In this document: in pieces, positions 16,048-26,960 of the stretch | Numbering within the stretch: position 1 is the stretch's first letter | Layout of the letters: each line of letters opens with the position of its first letter | NCBI RefSeq assembly: GCF_014873875.1 | Contig: NZ_JADBEM010000001.1 | Coordinates: forward strand, 9,052,001-9,116,000 | Origin: Actinopolymorpha pittospori | Lineage (GTDB): Bacteria > Actinomycetota > Actinomycetes > Propionibacteriales > Actinopolymorphaceae | Length of the DNA stretch: 64,000 nt | Reading direction: 5' to 3' | The notes under the pieces: model-generated | Told to the model about the DNA's origin: nothing | Databases searched by the model: none | The model's input: the letters and a program-made list of their open reading frames with translations, nothing else | Translations under genes and position numbers: made by a program

Positions 16048-16608
16048 ATGCCACACCTGCTCTTCGTCGTGACCGCGGCCGGAGGCCTGGACGACGTGGC
16101 CGACGTCGCCGTCGCGCCGTTGGTCGCTCGCGGCTGGACGGTCCAGGTGGTTCCGACGCCGAACGCGCAGACCTGGCTGCGCTCGACCGGCTCGATGGAC
16201 CGGCTGGCCGAACTCACCGACCTTCCGGTGACCGCCGGATCGGACTATCCGCCGTACCGCACGGCGACCGAGGCGCGTCCGGACGCCGCGGTCGTCGCGC
16301 CGGCGTCGTTCGGCACCCTCAACAAGCTGGCCGCCGGGATCGGCGACAACCGCGCCACGACGAAGCTGAACGAGCTGTTCGGGATCCGTCCGGCCCGGCG
16401 GGTGGTGATCCTGCCGAACGTCAACGCCGCCCACGTCCGTCATCCGGCGTGGGAACGCAGCAGGGCCGCACTGCTCGCCGTTCCCGGCCTGAGGTTGCTA
16501 CTCGACCCGGACGTCGCCGAACTCAACGAACCCGGCGAGCCGCACCCGCCCCTGCGCTGGGACCTGCTCCTCGACGCCGTCGGCGATCCGTCGGTCTCGC
16601 CCGGGTGA
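16048..16608 (+). CDS. Flavoprotein of the phosphopantothenoylcysteine decarboxylase-like fold
   Basis: A 186-residue protein with the HFCD flavoprotein pattern: an N-terminal strand-loop LLFVVTAAGGLDDV, then APASFGTLNKLAAGIGDN (residues about 91-108), the FMN-binding PASxxTxxKxAxGxxDN signature. It is much shorter than bifunctional CoaBC and lacks a CoaB domain, so it is probably a stand-alone flavoprotein rather than the coenzyme A enzyme. Its substrate is unknown. It lies 40 nt after the unknown gene and ends 26 nt before the convergent ychF gene. Confidence 0.75.
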   Translation: MPHLLFVVTAAGGLDDVADVAVAPLVARGWTVQVVPTPNAQTWLRSTGSMDRLAELTDLPVTAGSDYPPYRTATEARPDAAVVAPASFGTLNKLAAGIGDNRATTKLNELFGIRPARRVVILPNVNAAHVRHPAWERSRAALLAVPGLRLLLDPDVAELNEPGEPHPPLRWDLLLDAVGDPSVSPG

Positions 16609-16634
16609 GCGGAAGGGCGCGGTGAGGTCGTGTC

Positions 16635-17708
16635 CTAGACGTTGAACTTGAACTCCACGACGTCGCCGTCGGCCATCACGTAGTCCTTGCCCTCGAGCCG
16701 GACCTTGCCGCGGGAACGCGCCTCGACGATGGCACCCGCGTCGACGAGATCGTCGTACGACACGATCTCGGCCTTGATGAACCCACGCTGGAAGTCGGTG
16801 TGGATCGCCCCGGCCGCCTCCGGCGCGGTGGATCCCTTCCGGATCGTCCAGGCGCGCGACTCCTTGGGCCCGGCGGTGAGGAACGTCTGCAGGCCGAGGG
16901 TGTCGAACCCGACGCGCGCGAGCATCTTCAGGCCCGACTCCTCCTGCCCGGTCGACTCCAGGAGTTCGGTCCGCTCCTCCGGTGGCAGCTCCAGCAGCTC
17001 GGACTCGATCTTGGCGTCCAGGAAGATCGCCTGGGCCGGCGCCACCAGAGCGGACAGCTCCGCGCGCAGATCGTCGCTGGTGAGCTCGTCCTCGTCGCAG
17101 TTGAAGACGTAGATGAACGGCTTGGCCGTGAGCAGGTTGAGCTCGCGCAGGGTCGCGAGGTCGAGGCCGGTCGCGTAGACGGTCTCGCCCTTCTCCAGCG
17201 CCTCCTGGGCCTGGCGCACGACCGCGACGGTCTCGGCGACGTCCTTCTTCTGCCGGGCCTCCTTCTCCAGCCTCGGCAGTGCCTTCTCGATCGTCTGCAG
17301 GTCGGCGAGGATCAGCTCGGTCGTGATCGTGCCGATGTCGCCAGACGGTGAGACCTTGCCGTCGACGTGGACGACGTTGGGGTCGCGGAACGCCCGGGTG
17401 ACCTGGCAGATCGCGTCGGTCTCGCGGATGTGGGCGAGGAACTGGTTGCCGAGACCCTCCCCCTCCGACGCGCCCCGGACGAGGCCGGCGATGTCGACGA
17501 ACTGCACCGTCGCCGGGACGACCTTCGCCGAGTCGAACATCTCGCCGAGGACGTCGAGCCGGGGATCGGGCACGCCGACGACGCCGACGTTCGGCTCGAG
17601 CGTCGCGAACGGGTAGTTGGCCGCGAGCACGTCGTTCGCGGTGAGCGCGTTGAAAAGTGTCGACTTCCCCGCGTTGGGAAGCCCGACGATTCCGATCGAC
17701 AAGGCCAC
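16635..17708 (-). CDS. ychF: Redox-regulated ATPase YchF (Ola1/Obg family)
   Basis: A 357-residue ribosome-associated P-loop NTPase that prefers ATP. The Walker A motif GLPNAGKST is near the N-terminus, followed by FVDIAGLV (G3). The G4 region reads FNCDEDE, lacking the NKxD that confers GTP specificity, as usual for YchF. The C-terminal TGS-like domain ends GKVRLEGKDYVMADGDVVEFKFNV. I place the start at GTG 17708 (VALSIGIVGLPNAGKST), because an upstream TTG adds only three residues. It is a single gene. Confidence 0.95.
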   Translation of the reverse strand: MALSIGIVGLPNAGKSTLFNALTANDVLAANYPFATLEPNVGVVGVPDPRLDVLGEMFDSAKVVPATVQFVDIAGLVRGASEGEGLGNQFLAHIRETDAICQVTRAFRDPNVVHVDGKVSPSGDIGTITTELILADLQTIEKALPRLEKEARQKKDVAETVAVVRQAQEALEKGETVYATGLDLATLRELNLLTAKPFIYVFNCDEDELTSDDLRAELSALVAPAQAIFLDAKIESELLELPPEERTELLESTGQEESGLKMLARVGFDTLGLQTFLTAGPKESRAWTIRKGSTAPEAAGAIHTDFQRGFIKAEIVSYDDLVDAGAIVEARSRGKVRLEGKDYVMADGDVVEFKFNV

Positions 17709-17852
17709 GGGCCGCAAGCCTACGCGGACCCGCGCCTCGAAGCGGAGCCGGCCGCGTGGCGGGTCCCACCAGGGAGGAACCAGGCAGGCGGCAAAGAGGC
17801 AGCCGGGAGGAGGAGGCGCCGCGGCGCGCCGGTTCGGAGAGGTTGACGAGCT

Positions 17853-19127
17853 ATGTCGGTGCTCACCGACAAAGTGGTCACCATGAACGGAACGATCTTC
17901 CTCGCGTTCCTCGTCGGCCTGGCCCTCGGCGTGGCGATCGGCGCCCTGCTCGTGTGGGCCCGGATCGCCGAGGCGCTCGCCCGGGCGAGTGCCGAACGTG
18001 ACGCGGCAGAGGGCCGGCTCGCCGAGCTGACCGCCGACCGCCGGTCGCTCGCGGAGCAGTTCAAGTCGCTGTCGTCCGACGCCCTCGCCCAGTCCAGCCG
18101 GCAGCTGCTCGACCTCACCGACGCCCGGGTGCGGGCAGCGGAGACCGTCGTCGCGCCGGTCAAGGAGAGCCTCGACCGGTTCGACGTCCGGCTGCGTGAG
18201 CTGGAGGAGTCCCGGGTGGCGCTGCAGTCCTCACTGCGGGAGCAGGTCGACGCCGTACGCCTGACCGGCGAGGCGCTCCGCAAGGAGACGGGCGCCCTCG
18301 CGACCGCCCTGCGCAAGCCCCAGGTGCGCGGCCGCTGGGGTGAGTTGCACCTCGCCCGCGCCACGGAGCTGGCCGGGCTGGTCGAACACTGCGACGTGAG
18401 CTTCCAGCACAGCGCCGCCAACACCGACGGCGACACCGACGCCGTGCACCGACCGGACATGGTCGTTCATCTGGCCGGCGGGAAGCACGTGGTTGTCGAC
18501 GCCAAGGTCCCCTTGCAGGCGTTCCTCGACGCCGCGGAGGCGAGCGACGACCGGGCCCGCGCCCAGGGCCTCGCCGGACACGCGCGGCAGGTGCGCCACC
18601 ATGTCGACTCCCTCGCCGGCAAGGGCTACTGGCGCCGGCTTCCCGCGACTCCGGAGTTCGTGGTGCTGTTCATGCCGGGCGAGGCGTTTCTGTCCCACGC
18701 CCTCGAGGCCGACCCCACGCTGCTGGAGTACGCCGCCGAACGCCGGGTGATCCTCGCCACCCCCACCACGTTGATCGCCCTCCTTCGCACCGTGGCCTAC
18801 GCCTGGACCGAACAGGCACTCACCCAGAACGCCCGCGAGGTCTTCGAGTTGGGCCGCGAGCTCTACCAGCGGCTGGGCCGTCTCGGTAAGCACCTCGACC
18901 GGCTCGGTCGCTCGCTGAGCGGCGCCGTCGGCTCCTACAACGAGGCGGTGGGTTCCCTCGAGACCCGCGTACTCGTCACCGCACGGCGGCTGCACGACCT
19001 CAAGGTCACCGGCGAGGAGCTGGACAGCCCGGAGCCCGTCGACCAGGCCGTGCGTCCACTCGCGGCCGCCGAACTCGTCGCCTCCGCCGCCGAAGCCCGA
19101 ACTATCCGGAGGGTCGGCGAGGGGTGA
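17853..19127 (+). CDS. rmuC: DNA recombination protein RmuC
   Basis: A 424-residue RmuC-family protein, thought to limit inversions between short repeats. An N-terminal membrane helix (about 11-38) is followed by a coiled-coil region (about 40-130). The core has RGRWGELHL, RPDMVVHLAGGKHVVVDAKVPLQAFLDA and LATPTTLIALLRTVAYAW, the family hallmarks of a predicted PD-(D/E)xK-like nuclease fold. Length is typical. The start at 17853 has GGAGAG upstream; an in-frame ATG at 17883 would remove the first ten residues. Confidence 0.92.
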   Translation: MSVLTDKVVTMNGTIFLAFLVGLALGVAIGALLVWARIAEALARASAERDAAEGRLAELTADRRSLAEQFKSLSSDALAQSSRQLLDLTDARVRAAETVVAPVKESLDRFDVRLRELEESRVALQSSLREQVDAVRLTGEALRKETGALATALRKPQVRGRWGELHLARATELAGLVEHCDVSFQHSAANTDGDTDAVHRPDMVVHLAGGKHVVVDAKVPLQAFLDAAEASDDRARAQGLAGHARQVRHHVDSLAGKGYWRRLPATPEFVVLFMPGEAFLSHALEADPTLLEYAAERRVILATPTTLIALLRTVAYAWTEQALTQNAREVFELGRELYQRLGRLGKHLDRLGRSLSGAVGSYNEAVGSLETRVLVTARRLHDLKVTGEELDSPEPVDQAVRPLAAAELVASAAEARTIRRVGEG

Positions 19128-19167
19128 CGGTACGCATCCGCCGGCTACGTACTGTGCGGTAATTCTC

Positions 19168-21582
19168 ATGATCTCTTCCCGGGGGCTCGTGACGCGGCAC
19201 AGATCGGGGCAATATCGTTCTGGGGTGCGGGACTCGGGTAGCGAAGCGGCGTCGTCACCGATGCGCGGCTCCGAGGACTCCTACGCCGACGCTCCCGGAC
19301 CAGCTGATTCGTTCGACCGTCCGGGCCCCCGATCCGGTGACTCGTCCCGACGGGGAGACTCGCCCAGGCGTCCCGACTCCTCAGGTTCCTACCCCTCCAG
19401 CGCCTACCCCTCCGGTGCCGCCCAGCGCGCCGGCCGGCGGCCCGCTGGTGCCGGTGGTCGCTCCACGTCGTCGACTTCGACGGGTCGACCCATCCCCTTC
19501 TCCAACGTCGCGTCGGGTCCCGGCGCCGCTGGCACTGGCGCGACTGGCACCGCCGGTGCGAACGACCCCACCGAAGGTCGGACCCCCGAGCGCGTGATCG
19601 GCCGACGGATGGCGACCGGGCCCCGGCCCGAGGAGCGCCCGTCCGACGACCCGCAGCCCGGACTCCACCGCACCGGTGAGCACCGCCTCGGCGACCTCCA
19701 GCCCGAAGAGCGCCGGAACGATGGGCACCGCAACGATGGGCACCGCAACGAAGGGCATCGGCCCAGCGAACCTCCCACCGACGCCTCCGGCCCAGCCGCA
19801 CCCAGCCGAGGCCGGCGGGCTGCGACTCCTTCCGCCGAGCCGCCGGCGTCGCCGGTACGCCCGCTCGGTGGACGTCGGGCGGCCTTTCCGCTCCCGGAAC
19901 CGACAGCGCAGGGACCGACGCAGGAACCGACAGCGCAGATACCGACGCGGCAGGGTCCCGGCTCGGACGCGGGTGCTCCACTCGGGCGCCGCGCGCGCTT
20001 CGTCCCGCCGTCGCCCTCGACCGACCAGGTGCCGGACGAGCCCGACGAGGACGACTTCCCGCCCCGGCTGACCGGACGAGCGCGCGGCACCCGCCGTCCA
20101 CTGGCTGGCGACGTGCCGGTCGAGTCCGGGCCGGCCGCACATCCGGCCGCACCCCCGGCCGGGTGGAGCCCGCCGGCACCCGCCGGACCCGACGACACCC
20201 GTGCACGCGGCCGGCGGCGGCGCGCCGTCGAGCCGTCCACATCGCCGGCGCCGAGCACGCCGTCCGCACCGTCCGCTCCCCTGGACGCCCCAGACGCCGT
20301 GGGCTCCCCGGCCACTGCCGCCGACGCCACCGCCGGGTCGAGCCGGCACGCGCCGGCACCGCCCGGGCACCGGGGCGAACTCTTCGAGACGTCGGGTGAG
20401 TCCCGTACCCGGTCGGCACGCGCCGGCCAGGAGGTCGCGCCCGAGCCCAGCGGACCCGACCCGTTCGCCGACTTCCCGCGGCTGCCGGGCTACGCGGACC
20501 TGCCCGGCCCGGACTGGTCGCCCGCCGGCACACCCGACACCGGCACACCCGACACCGGCACACCCGACACCGGCACACCCGACACCGGCACGCGCGCCGG
20601 CTGGGACGACCTGGCCGACCCGCTGGGCGCGCCCGGCCCCCTGGCGGGCCAGGACACCCCCGACTCGCACCCACCAACCGTCAACTGGCCGGGCCTCGAC
20701 ATCCCCGGCGAGACCACGGCGGCCCATCGCGGAATCGACCCCGAGCCCACCGTCTCCGGCCTCCGTCCCGACCTCGACGTACGGACGTTCCAGGACCCAC
20801 TCGCGGACCCGCCCTCGCCCCGCCAGGAAGCCTTGGTCACCACAGCGGCGGGCGTGACACCCGAGCGGTCGGGCATCGGCGAAGTGGCTCCCGACGAACC
20901 GGTACCCACACCGGGCCGGCCCGCCCGGGCGGGCGACGAGGAGAACGCCGACTACCCCGACGACCTGCGACCGCGCCGCGGCCGCCGCGGCGCCGACGGC
21001 ACGTCCGCCGAACCGCGCGCCGACCGGACCCGGCGGCCTGACCAGGCCGGCAGCCGGCCGGAGCGGGCGGACGCCGACCCGGCCGAGCGCGCACGAACGA
21101 CCAAACGTCGGGACCGGCGCCCACGACAGTCGGGCATGCCCCCTCTGGTCGGGGTGCTCGTGGGGATCGGCGGCAGCGCGGCCGGTGCGGCCCTCGACCT
21201 CGTGGTGACCGGCGGACTCGGCGTGCTGTTCAGCCTGTGCTTCGTCCTGACGGCCTTCGGTGTGGCGGCGGGCATCCGGCGTTCGGACGTCTTCACCGCG
21301 GGGGTGCTGCCACCGCTGTCCGCGCTCGCGACCTTCGTCGGCGTCGGCGCGTTGGCACCGGAACGGCTGGGTGGAACGTCGTCGCCCCTCGGCGCCGTAC
21401 TCGCCGGGCTCGCCGCGGAGTCGTGGACGCTCGTCGCGGCCTGCGCGCTCGCTCTCGGCACCATCGGGCTCCGCGTCGCCCTCGGCGAAGCCCCGCCGGA
21501 GGTCAGTGCTGAGGAGCCGCTCGAAGACCCTTCCGAAGCTCCGGGGGCAGCGCGAAGATCAGGCTTTCCTCGGCGGTCCTGA
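19168..21582 (+). CDS. DUF6542 membrane protein with long disordered N-terminal region
   Basis: About 650 residues of Pro/Gly/Asp/Arg-rich low-complexity sequence precede a C-terminal membrane domain (about 655-775) with about four helices, beginning [21 protein letters not shown]. This domain and the position beside ispH fit the actinobacterial DUF6542 family, of unknown function. The disordered part includes two runs of 15-bp tandem repeats. The start is uncertain: ATG 19168, GTG 19189 and later starts are all in frame, and no good ribosome binding site decides. Its 3' end overlaps ispH tail to tail by 80 nt. Confidence 0.7.
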   Translation: MISSRGLVTRHRSGQYRSGVRDSGSEAASSPMRGSEDSYADAPGPADSFDRPGPRSGDSSRRGDSPRRPDSSGSYPSSAYPSGAAQRAGRRPAGAGGRSTSSTSTGRPIPFSNVASGPGAAGTGATGTAGANDPTEGRTPERVIGRRMATGPRPEERPSDDPQPGLHRTGEHRLGDLQPEERRNDGHRNDGHRNEGHRPSEPPTDASGPAAPSRGRRAATPSAEPPASPVRPLGGRRAAFPLPEPTAQGPTQEPTAQIPTRQGPGSDAGAPLGRRARFVPPSPSTDQVPDEPDEDDFPPRLTGRARGTRRPLAGDVPVESGPAAHPAAPPAGWSPPAPAGPDDTRARGRRRRAVEPSTSPAPSTPSAPSAPLDAPDAVGSPATAADATAGSSRHAPAPPGHRGELFETSGESRTRSARAGQEVAPEPSGPDPFADFPRLPGYADLPGPDWSPAGTPDTGTPDTGTPDTGTPDTGTRAGWDDLADPLGAPGPLAGQDTPDSHPPTVNWPGLDIPGETTAAHRGIDPEPTVSGLRPDLDVRTFQDPLADPPSPRQEALVTTAAGVTPERSGIGEVAPDEPVPTPGRPARAGDEENADYPDDLRPRRGRRGADGTSAEPRADRTRRPDQAGSRPERADADPAERARTTKRRDRRPRQSGMPPLVGVLVGIGGSAAGAALDLVVTGGLGVLFSLCFVLTAFGVAAGIRRSDVFTAGVLPPLSALATFVGVGALAPERLGGTSSPLGAVLAGLAAESWTLVAACALALGTIGLRVALGEAPPEVSAEEPLEDPSEAPGAARRSGFPRRS
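19714..19758 (+). repeat. 3 x 15-bp in-frame tandem repeat
   Basis: Unit CGCAACGATGGGCAC, three copies with one to three differences each, encoding RNDGH-type pentapeptides in the disordered part of the DUF6542 protein. Confidence 0.85.
20527..20586 (+). repeat. 4 x 15-bp in-frame tandem repeat
   Basis: Four identical copies of GGCACACCCGACACC encode (GTPDT)4. Perfect identity suggests recent expansion, so the locus may vary in length between strains. Confidence 0.95.
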
Positions 21583-22468
21583 CCTCTTCGGCGGGCGGGA
21601 AACCGCGCTCGGTGAGCAGGTCGAGTACGCCCTCCACCAGCGAGTCGGGCACCGAAGCACCGCTCGTGACCCCGACGACGGAGACCCCGTCGAGCCAGGC
21701 GCCCTCGACCTCGCTCGCGTTGTCGACCCGGTAGGCCGCCGTGGCGCCCGCCTCCAGCGCGACCTCGACGAGGCGGACGGAGTTGGAGGAGTTGGCCGAG
21801 CCGACCACGATCATCAGGTCGGCTTGGTGGGCGATCTCCTTCACCGCGATCTGGCGGTTCTGGGTGGCGTAGCAGATGTCGTCGCTCGGCGGGTCCATCA
21901 GCTGCGGGAACTTCTCCCGGAGGCGTTCCACCGTCTGCATCGTCTCGTCGACCGACAGGGTGGTCTGGGAGAGCCAGGCGACGTTGGAGGGGTCGCGGAC
22001 CTCGATCCGGTCGACGTCCTCGGGGCCCTGGACCAGCTGGATGTGGTCGGGCGCCTCCCCCGCGGTTCCCTCCACCTCCTCATGACCCGCGTGGCCGATG
22101 AGCAGGATGTCGCGGCCGTTGGCGGCGAACCGCCTGGCCTCGTTGTGCACCTTCGTCACCAGGGGGCAGGTCGCGTCGATCGTCCGCAGTGACCGGTCGC
22201 GTGCCTGCTCGTGCACGTACGGCGCGACCCCGTGGGCGGAGAAGACCACCATCGCGCCCTCGGGTACCTCGTCGAGTTCGCCGACGAAGATCGCGCCGCG
22301 CTCCTCCAGGCTGCTGACGACGTGCTTGTTGTGCACGATCTGCTTGCGGACGTAGACCGGAGGGCCGTAGAGGTCGAGGGCCTTCTCGACGGTGACCACC
22401 GCGCGGTCGACACCGGCGCAGTAACCCCGGGGGGCGGCGAGCAGGACACGGCGTTCGGTCGACGTCAT
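21503..22468 (-). CDS. ispH: 4-hydroxy-3-methylbut-2-enyl diphosphate reductase
   Basis: A 321-residue [4Fe-4S] enzyme, the last step of the MEP pathway producing IPP and DMAPP. The three cluster cysteines are seen in [18 protein letters not shown] and CYATQNRQ. Conserved [14 protein letters not shown] and [10 protein letters not shown] segments are present. The start is ATG 22468 (MTSTERRV); an ATG three codons upstream is possible. The far longer open frame upstream is spurious. It is divergent from xseA and overlaps the DUF6542 gene at its 3' end. Confidence 0.96.
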   Translation of the reverse strand: MTSTERRVLLAAPRGYCAGVDRAVVTVEKALDLYGPPVYVRKQIVHNKHVVSSLEERGAIFVGELDEVPEGAMVVFSAHGVAPYVHEQARDRSLRTIDATCPLVTKVHNEARRFAANGRDILLIGHAGHEEVEGTAGEAPDHIQLVQGPEDVDRIEVRDPSNVAWLSQTTLSVDETMQTVERLREKFPQLMDPPSDDICYATQNRQIAVKEIAHQADLMIVVGSANSSNSVRLVEVALEAGATAAYRVDNASEVEGAWLDGVSVVGVTSGASVPDSLVEGVLDLLTERGFPPAEEVRTAEESLIFALPPELRKGLRAAPQH

Positions 22469-22662
22469 GCCCCTCATCGTAAGTGGCTCGTCCGGTGCCT
22501 GTGCCCGCCCGCCACGGGCATGGACGACCGGCGAGCGCCCGTTGGTGTGGAAGGACGCCCCACCGCTGCCCGCGATGTGGCGATTGTCACCTTCCACGCG
22601 CAGCGGAGGAAACCCGACGCAACCCCGCGTACGGTCTCCATCCGGACCCCTAAGCTGCGCCC

Positions 22663-23880
22663 ATGCCCCTGCAGACCTCACCGGAGAGCCCGGCACCCGT
22701 CCGCCAGATCGCCAATCTCATCGGCCAGTGGATCGGGCGGCTCGGCGCGGTGTGGGTCGAGGGCCAGGTGGCCCAGCTGACCAGACGGCCGGGCACGTCC
22801 ACGGTGTTCCTGACCCTGCGCGACCCGGTCGCCGACATCTCGGTGCAGGTCACCTGTCCGCGGCGGGTCTTCGACATCGTCGATCCACCGGTCGTGGAGG
22901 GTGCCCGGGTCCTGGTACACGCCCGGCCGACCTACTACGCGCCGCGGGGCACGCTCTCCCTCGCCGCGGCCGACATCCGTCCGGTCGGGCTCGGCGACCT
23001 GCTGGCCCGGATCGAACGCCTGAAGCGACTGCTCGCCGCCGAGGGCCTCTTCGCCCGGGAGCGCAAGCGTCCGCTGCCGTTCCTGCCCACGGTGATCGGG
23101 CTCGTCTGCGGGCGCGGTTCGGCGGCCGAGCACGACGTCCTCGAGAACACCCGGCGGCGGTGGGCGGCGGCTCGGTTCCGGGTGGAGAACGTCGCCGTCC
23201 AGGGCCCACAGGCGGCCGGCCAGGTGATGGAGGCGCTGCGTCGGCTGGACGCCGACGCGGAGGTCGAGGTGATCGTGCTCGCCCGCGGTGGCGGCTCGGT
23301 GGAGGACCTCCTGCCGTTCTCCGACGAGGGCCTGATCCGCGCGGTCGCACAGTGCCGTACACCGGTGGTGAGCGCGATCGGGCACGAGCAGGACACACCC
23401 CTTCTCGACCTGGTGGCCGACTTCCGTGCCTCCACCCCGACCGACGCCGCCCGCCGGATCGTGCCCGACGTCGGTGAGGAGACCGCCCGGATCGAGGCGC
23501 TGCGCACCCGGGGCCGGCAGATCCTCGGCGGCTGGCTCGACCGGGAGCTGACCGCGCTGCACACGCTGCGGGCACGTTCCGCTCTCGGCGACCCTGAACG
23601 CGACCTCGGCCGGCGGGCCGAACAGGTCGACGCCCTGCGCGACCGAGCCCACCGGTGCGTGACCCAACTACTGGACCGGGCCGACGACAACCTCCACCAT
23701 CAACTGGCGCGGGTACGCGCGTTGTCCCCGAAGGCGACCCTCGAACGCGGCTACGCCGTGCTGCAGAAGGCGGACGGCCGGGCCGTGCGGGACCCCGGTG
23801 AGGTCGAGGCGGGCGAGTCCCTTGCCGCGCGGGTCGCGGGCGGCCAGTTCGGCGTCCGGGTCGACGGCGAGCCTACCTAG
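22663..23880 (+). CDS. xseA: Exodeoxyribonuclease VII large subunit
   Basis: A 405-residue protein. With XseB it degrades single-stranded DNA to oligonucleotides. An N-terminal OB-fold (about 1-100; [25 protein letters not shown]) precedes the catalytic domain with [36 protein letters not shown] and [27 protein letters not shown], then a coiled coil. TAAGCT (22651-22656) ends 6 nt before the ATG, so the mRNA is probably leaderless, which supports this start. Confidence 0.95.
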   Translation: MPLQTSPESPAPVRQIANLIGQWIGRLGAVWVEGQVAQLTRRPGTSTVFLTLRDPVADISVQVTCPRRVFDIVDPPVVEGARVLVHARPTYYAPRGTLSLAAADIRPVGLGDLLARIERLKRLLAAEGLFARERKRPLPFLPTVIGLVCGRGSAAEHDVLENTRRRWAAARFRVENVAVQGPQAAGQVMEALRRLDADAEVEVIVLARGGGSVEDLLPFSDEGLIRAVAQCRTPVVSAIGHEQDTPLLDLVADFRASTPTDAARRIVPDVGEETARIEALRTRGRQILGGWLDRELTALHTLRARSALGDPERDLGRRAEQVDALRDRAHRCVTQLLDRADDNLHHQLARVRALSPKATLERGYAVLQKADGRAVRDPGEVEAGESLAARVAGGQFGVRVDGEPT

Positions 23881-24009
23881 GCGCCGTCTCGCGGATCAGG
23901 GTCCAACCGACCGTCATCCGCCGCGCAAGACCCCGGGCAGACCTGGACACTTCGGGGCGTTTCCGACCGGGCCCGCCGCGTGGGGAACCCCGTCGATAGG
24001 GTCGGACCT

Positions 24010-24246
24010 GTGAGCGAGACCGAGACCGCACCGTCATACGAGCAGGCGCGTGACGAACTCGTCGACGTCGTCCGCAAGCTCGAGGCGGGTGGCACCACCC
24101 TCGAGGAGTCCCTGCGCCTGTGGGAACGCGGCGAGGAGCTGGCCAGGATCTGCCAGGGCTGGCTGGACGGTGCCCGGGCCCGACTCGAGGCGGCCCGTGC
24201 CGCGGCGGGCGCCGTCGAGGTCGAGAACCTCGACAAGGACGGTTGA
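24010..24246 (+). CDS. xseB: Exodeoxyribonuclease VII small subunit
   Basis: A 78-residue helical protein with the family pattern [36 protein letters not shown]. It binds XseA in several copies. The GTG at 24010 is 7 nt after the -10 element TAGGGT (23997-24002), giving a leaderless start and a normal length; the longer ATG frame at 23980 is rejected. It lies 129 nt after xseA. Confidence 0.94.
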   Translation: MSETETAPSYEQARDELVDVVRKLEAGGTTLEESLRLWERGEELARICQGWLDGARARLEAARAAAGAVEVENLDKDG

Positions 24247-24286
24247 GCGAACCGGACAGCGAACCGGACTGCGAAGGAGACACCCC

Positions 24287-25342
24287 ATGGCCAGCCCCAG
24301 CACCAGCGCCGCTGCCGCGAGCGTGCCTCCCCCGCTTCGTACCGGGGAGGACGCACCCGACCGCAACCTCGCGCTCGAGCTCGTCCGGGTGACCGAGGCG
24401 GCGGCCATGGCGGGTGGCCGCTGGGTCGGCCGGGGCGACAAGAACGGCGCCGACCAGGCCGCCGTCAACGCGATGCGCACCCTGATCGCCTCGGTCGGGA
24501 TGCACGGTGTCGTCGTCATCGGCGAGGGCGAGAAGGACAACGCCCCGATGCTCTTCAACGGTGAGGAGGTCGGCTCCGGCGAGGGACCAGAGTGCGACGT
24601 CGCCGTCGACCCGATCGACGGGACGACGCTCACGGCCAAGGGCATGAGCAACGCGGTGTCGGTGCTCGCGGTCGCGCCGCGCGGGGCGATGTACGACCCG
24701 TCGGCCGTGTTCTACATGGAGAAGCTCGTCACCGGGCCCGAGGCCGCCGACGCGATCGACATCACCGCGCCCGTCACCGAGAACATCAAGCGGGTCGCCC
24801 GCGCCAAGCGCGGCTCACCCGAGGACGTCACCGTCGTCATCCTCGACCGTCCACGGCACGAGGGGCTGGTGCGCGAGATCCGGGAGGCCGGCGCCCGGAT
24901 CAAGTTCATCACCGACGGCGACGTGGCCGGCGCCATCATGGCGGCCCGCCCCGACACCGGCGTCGACCTGCTGGTCGGTATCGGCGGGACGCCCGAGGGC
25001 ATCATCGCGGCCTGCGCGATGAAGTGCATCGGCGGGATGATCCAGGGTCGGTTGTGGCCACGCGACGACGACGAACGCCAGAAGGCGATCGACGCCGGGC
25101 ACGACATCGGCAAGGTGCTGATGACCGACGACCTGGTCTCCGGGGACGATGTCTTCTTCGTCGCGACCGGGATCACCGACGGCGAACTGCTCCGCGGTGT
25201 CCGCTACCGCGGCGACGGCGCCACCACACACTCCCTGGTGATGCGTTCGCGCAGCGGCACCATCCGTTCGATCATGTCCGAGCACGCGCTGAGCAAGCTG
25301 CGCGCCTACTCCACGATCAACTTCGGCCGAGTCGAGGGCTGA
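24287..25342 (+). CDS. glpX: Class II fructose-1,6-bisphosphatase
   Basis: A 351-residue metal-dependent phosphatase of gluconeogenesis, removing the C1 phosphate of fructose 1,6-bisphosphate. GlpX motifs are clear: [51 protein letters not shown] (metal-binding DPIDGTT), [21 protein letters not shown] good AAGGAGA ribosome binding site precedes the ATG. It lies 40 nt after xseB and ends at a hairpin shared with the convergent gene. Confidence 0.96.
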   Translation: MASPSTSAAAASVPPPLRTGEDAPDRNLALELVRVTEAAAMAGGRWVGRGDKNGADQAAVNAMRTLIASVGMHGVVVIGEGEKDNAPMLFNGEEVGSGEGPECDVAVDPIDGTTLTAKGMSNAVSVLAVAPRGAMYDPSAVFYMEKLVTGPEAADAIDITAPVTENIKRVARAKRGSPEDVTVVILDRPRHEGLVREIREAGARIKFITDGDVAGAIMAARPDTGVDLLVGIGGTPEGIIAACAMKCIGGMIQGRLWPRDDDERQKAIDAGHDIGKVLMTDDLVSGDDVFFVATGITDGELLRGVRYRGDGATTHSLVMRSRSGTIRSIMSEHALSKLRAYSTINFGRVEG

Positions 25343-25344
25343 CG

Positions 25345-25380
25345 GACCGGCCGGCGGCTGCCCGCCCAGGCCCGCCGGTC
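25345..25380. terminator. GC-rich hairpin between convergent genes
   Basis: Arms at about 25345-25357 and 25372-25380 pair with one bulge around a C-rich loop. It starts 2 nt after glpX and reaches the stop codon of the DUF1707 gene on the other strand. Confidence 0.5.
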
Positions 25381-26020
25381 AGGACGTCGAGCCGTCCTTG
25401 CCCCACTTGAACCAGTTCCGACGGCGGGGCGGCCGGGCCACCAGCTCGCCGAGGATGACCGTGCCGCGGACCCGGATCACCGGGGTGCCCGGCGCGTGCG
25501 TGCCGCGGGTCTTGTTGTCCTTGCTCGCGAGGACGGTGGTGCCGGCGTCCATGTCGACGGCGATGTCGTCGGGCACGATCAGCGTGATCTGGCCGAGCCC
25601 GATCTGGACGTCGAGCACGACCTCGTGCGGGAGCGCGGCGTCGGTGAAGTCGATCGTCACCGAGCCGAGAATCGACCGGGCGGTCATCTGCCGCGGCGCG
25701 AGCCAGCGCCCGGCCACCTTCTGCTCGCTCAGGAGCGCGTTGACCTCGTGCGGCCCCTGTCTGGGAGCGCCTACGTCACCGACCGCACCGGACGTGCCGG
25801 CCCGGCCCGCACCAGCGGCCTCGGGCAGGTCGGCGGTCAGCGGGACCAGTTCGGCGTAGGTCTTGGCGTTGAAGGTCTGCTCGAGGCGAGTCTCCAACTC
25901 GGTGAGGTCGAGGCGCCCGGCGGCAGCAGCGTCGCGAAGCACCTCGGCGGTCCGGTCGCGGTCGGAGTCGGAGGCGCGAAGATCGCCCGATCCGCCGGCC
26001 GACCACGGGGCGTTGCTCAT
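25379..26020 (-). CDS. DUF1707 / LiaF-like C-terminal domain protein
   Basis: A 213-residue soluble protein. Residues about 13-67 form a DUF1707 domain (LRASDSDRDRTAEVLRDAAAAGRLDLTELETRLEQTFNAKT). Residues about 108-195 resemble the C-terminal domain of LiaF-type cell-envelope stress proteins (ARSILGSVTIDFTDAALP, IGLGQITLIVPDDIAVDMDAGT), a predicted beta-helical fold. No membrane helix is present between them. It may act in envelope stress signalling, which is inference. An AGGGAG ribosome binding site precedes the ATG. Confidence 0.82.
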   Translation of the reverse strand: MSNAPWSAGGSGDLRASDSDRDRTAEVLRDAAAAGRLDLTELETRLEQTFNAKTYAELVPLTADLPEAAGAGRAGTSGAVGDVGAPRQGPHEVNALLSEQKVAGRWLAPRQMTARSILGSVTIDFTDAALPHEVVLDVQIGLGQITLIVPDDIAVDMDAGTTVLASKDNKTRGTHAPGTPVIRVRGTVILGELVARPPRRRNWFKWGKDGSTS

Positions 26021-26178
26021 GGTGGGCTCCCTGGTGTGTCACTGGTCGCGACACCTGAGGCTAGTCCTTTCCGCCCGCCCGAGGTCTCCTCCCGCCGGAG
26101 GAAGCCCGCCGGACCGTCCCCGGAGGACGAGCGTCCGGGGCACCCTGGCTCCGAACGGGCCTGTCCTAGGGTGTGGAG

Positions 26179-26892
26179 GTGGTGCGAAGCGAGATTCCGG
26201 CTCCCGACGCCTCGCGACCGGTCACGCTGGCCGTGGACGAGTCCGCGCGCGGATCGGTCGCCCTGCGGCGCAGGCTCACCGACGAGGGCGCCGAGGTCTT
26301 CGAGTTGATCACGAACGGCACCTTCGTCATGGACACCCTGGAGACCACGACCGAACGCCTGCTCGCGCGGGCGGCGCTGGCCCACCCGCCGGCGACCGGC
26401 ACGTGGTCGGTGACCGTCGGTGGGCTCGGGCTGGGCTTCACCGTGCGAGAGCTCCTCGCCGACCCGCGGATCACCCACGTCGACGTCGTCGAACTCGAGC
26501 CGGCCGTCGTGGCGTGGGTGCGGGAGGGCCTGGTCCCCGACACCGCTGGGGTGCTCGACGACCCGCGGGTGCGTGCCCACGTCGACGACGTACGCCGGTG
26601 GCTCCCGGAACGACCGGACGCGAGCACCGACGCGATCCTGCTCGACGTCGACAACGGCCCGGACTTCCTGGTGCACATGGCCAACACCGAGGTCTACGAA
26701 CCACCGTTCCTCGCCGTCGTCAAGCGGGCCCTGCGTCCCGGCGGCGTGGTCGCCGTCTGGTCCGCGACGCGTTCGACCTCCCTGCGCAGGCGACTGGAGC
26801 GGACCTTCGCCGGGTGCGAGGAGGTCCATCGCGTCGTCGAGCGCGAGGGCCGGGACCTCGACTACTACCTCTACGTCGCGCGACGGAGCTGA
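26179..26892 (+). CDS. Spermidine synthase-like methyltransferase-fold protein
   Basis: A 237-residue Rossmann-fold protein. VGGLGLGFTVRELL matches the glycine-rich AdoMet/dcAdoMet loop, VDVVELEPAVVAWVRE is the acidic second strand, and DAILLDVDNGPDFLVH holds the catalytic-loop Asp of the spermidine synthase family. The N-terminal domain is short, as in many actinobacterial members whose substrate is unknown. GTG 26179 is chosen because TAGGGT (26167-26172) ends 6 nt before it (leaderless start); in-frame GTGs at 26173 and 26182 are alternatives. Confidence 0.8.
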   Translation: MVRSEIPAPDASRPVTLAVDESARGSVALRRRLTDEGAEVFELITNGTFVMDTLETTTERLLARAALAHPPATGTWSVTVGGLGLGFTVRELLADPRITHVDVVELEPAVVAWVREGLVPDTAGVLDDPRVRAHVDDVRRWLPERPDASTDAILLDVDNGPDFLVHMANTEVYEPPFLAVVKRALRPGGVVAVWSATRSTSLRRRLERTFAGCEEVHRVVEREGRDLDYYLYVARRS

Positions 26893-26960
26893 ACCTCCGC
26901 GGAAGCGTCCGTGAGACGCGTCACCTTCCTGACCCGTGCCCCGCTCACCCTGTATTTATC